Translations under genes and position numbers: made by a program | Shown here: piece after piece, positions 6,865 to 7,653 of the stretch | How positions within the stretch are numbered: the first letter of the stretch is position 1 | Layout: each line of letters starts with the position of its first letter | The notes under the pieces: generated by a model | What the model saw: the letters and a program-made list of their open reading frames with translations, nothing else | What the model was told of the DNA's origin: nothing | Database searches by the model: none | Assembly (NCBI GenBank): GCA_963625535.1 | Contig: CAVFUK010000090.1 | Location: 1-7,653 of the forward strand | Direction of reading: 5' to 3' | DNA from: Phocaeicola_A sp963625535 | GTDB taxonomy: Bacteria; Bacteroidota; Bacteroidia; Bacteroidales; Bacteroidaceae | Length of the DNA stretch: 7,653 nt

Positions 6865-6890
6865 AGCCATACCTAATAGTTGGTATCGCT
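6865..6890. promoter_or_regulatory. Imperfect 26-bp palindrome, candidate operator
   Basis: AGC-c-ATACC, an 8-base spacer TAATAGTT and GGTAT-c-GCT form two arms of nine bases with a single mismatch each side of the centre. It lies 78 bases before the GH43 start and upstream of both divergent promoters. The symmetry suits a dimeric regulator or a small hairpin; no known factor is recognised. Confidence 0.4.
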
Positions 6891-6932
6891 CCACGCTGGC
6901 TGAGGGTTTATTGTGTCAAAGTTGCATGGTTC

Positions 6933-6963
6933 TTGTGGTTTTATCTGAAAAAGATTATCTTTG
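6933..6963 (+). promoter_or_regulatory. Bacteroidetes-type promoter of the GH43 gene
   Basis: TATCTTTG at 6956-6963 matches the -7 consensus TAnnTTTG fully, with TTG at 6933-6935 (20-base spacer) as a partial -33 element. It ends only 4 bases before the GH43 ATG at 6968, so transcription would start at or within a few bases of the start codon. Confidence 0.55.
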
Positions 6964-6967
6964 TGGT

Positions 6968-7653
6968 ATGAAAACGACCTTATTGACAGTATGTATGGCG
7001 GCCTTGTCACTTGCGGCGGTGGCACAGGATAAGCCGGGGAAGTGGGGCGACCAGGGCAATGGCACCTATATCAACCCCATCCTCAATGCCGACTATTCCG
7101 ACCCCGATGTCATCCGTGTCGGCAACAGTTATTATATGGTGGCTTCCGATTTCCACTTCCTCGGGATGCAGGTGCTGCGTTCCGAGGACATGGTCAATTG
7201 GAAGCTCGTGTCGCAAATCTACCACCGGTTCGACTATCCCGGGTGGGACACCAACGAACAGTATGCTGGCGGCTCGTGGGCTCCTGCTCTGCGTTACCAC
7301 GACGGCAAGTTCTGGGTGTTCTTCTGCACACCAGATGAAGGACTCTTCATGTCCAACGCCGAGAAGGCCGAGGGCCCATGGTCGCCCCTGCATCTAGTGA
7401 AAGCGGTTCCCAAGTGGGAAGACCCTTGCCCCTTCTGGGACGATAACGGACGGGCTTACCTCGTGCGCAGTCGTCATCATGCCGGGCCCATCATCATCCA
7501 TCAGATGAGCCCCGACGGCACTATGCTCCTCGACGACGGCATCACGGTCTACACTGGCCCCGTGGCCGAAGGTCCCAAAATGATGAAACGAGACGGATAC
7601 TACTACATCTCTATCCCCGAAGGCGGAGTGGGCGGTGGTTGGCAGACCATCCT
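6968..7653 (+). CDS. Secreted glycoside hydrolase family 43 enzyme, 5' part
   Basis: The first 228 codons are present; the gene runs off the window. Residues 1-19 (MKTTLLTVCMAALSLAAVA) are a Sec signal peptide with likely cleavage before Gln20. The GH43 five-bladed propeller fold is indicated by NPILNADYSDPDV (36-48) with the catalytic-base Asp45, WEDPCPFWDDNG (150-161) with the pKa-modulating Asp152, and AEGPKMMKRDGYYYIS (200-215) with the acid Glu201. These are the three acids expected in the family, so the enzyme should be active. GH43 members cleave beta-xylosides, alpha-L-arabinofuranosides or related links in plant polysaccharides; the form seen here resembles xylosidase/arabinofuranosidase members, but the exact substrate cannot be read from it. 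It points away from the minus-strand operon and probably belongs to a carbohydrate-use locus beyond the window. The ATG is fixed by the signal peptide although no Shine-Dalgarno sequence precedes it. Confidence 0.93.
   Translation, partial: MKTTLLTVCMAALSLAAVAQDKPGKWGDQGNGTYINPILNADYSDPDVIRVGNSYYMVASDFHFLGMQVLRSEDMVNWKLVSQIYHRFDYPGWDTNEQYAGGSWAPALRYHDGKFWVFFCTPDEGLFMSNAEKAEGPWSPLHLVKAVPKWEDPCPFWDDNGRAYLVRSRHHAGPIIIHQMSPDGTMLLDDGITVYTGPVAEGPKMMKRDGYYYISIPEGGVGGGWQTI

Larger units (their letters stand above)
6652..6967. other. Divergent intergenic region with two promoters and dyad sequences
   Basis: This 316-base gap separates the porin operon (minus) from the GH43 gene (plus). It contains no open frame that looks coding and no RNA gene that I recognise. 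It holds the operon promoter near 6689-6720, an imperfect 26-bp palindrome at 6865-6890 and a plus-strand promoter at 6933-6963. The section 6721-6840 shows only a weak GTTG-gaaaa-CAAC hairpin (6822-6834). Confidence 0.8.

Noticed and set aside
7007..7397. Open frames on both strands overlapping the GH43 gene
   Set aside because: The frame from 6968 carries the signal peptide and the three catalytic acids; the others are shadows of it.

Overview
The window looks like chromosomal DNA from a Bacteroidales bacterium, with a Prevotella/Bacteroides-like style but at fairly high GC. The evidence is two matches to the Bacteroidetes -7 promoter element TAnnTTTG, A/T-rich gene leaders that mostly lack a Shine-Dalgarno sequence, lipoproteins with an Asp-rich stretch right after the lipid-carrying cysteine, and a secreted GH43 glycosidase of the kind common in this group. 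I cannot place it to genus.

Positions 6-6651 hold four genes on the minus strand, read right to left. They encode (1) an outer-membrane beta-barrel resembling the phosphate-selective porin O/P group, (2) an imelysin-family lipoprotein with an intact GxHxxE motif, (3) a di-heme c-type cytochrome lipoprotein of the DUF1111 / 'di-heme oxidoredictase' type with two CxxCH motifs, and (4) a fused ResB-CcsA cytochrome c synthase with a clear WWD domain. Gaps are 42, 45 and 106 nt. A promoter (TACCTTTG at 6689-6696) lies about 40 bases before the first gene. The last gap holds a strong hairpin followed by a T-rich run, so the synthase is probably made at a lower level than the three genes before it, or separately from them.

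The four genes make sense as one cell-envelope system. The synthase can attach heme to the cytochrome. The cytochrome and the imelysin both carry an S-D-D-D type tail that in Bacteroidetes is associated with export to the cell surface. The barrel supplies an outer-membrane partner with a very acidic loop. Imelysins and DUF1111 cytochromes are known neighbours in iron-linked gene clusters of other bacteria. My working hypothesis is a surface-exposed, redox-assisted metal (probably iron) acquisition module that encodes its own heme-attachment enzyme. The metal and the direction of electron flow are inferred, not shown.

Positions 6652-6967 are a divergent intergenic region with the operon promoter, a 26-bp imperfect palindrome and a second TAnnTTTG promoter very close to the next gene. 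From 6968 to the end of the window, on the plus strand, is the 5' part (228 codons) of a secreted GH43 glycosidase with all three expected catalytic acids. It is probably unrelated to the minus-strand operon. I found no RNA genes, insertion sequences, CRISPR arrays or origins.
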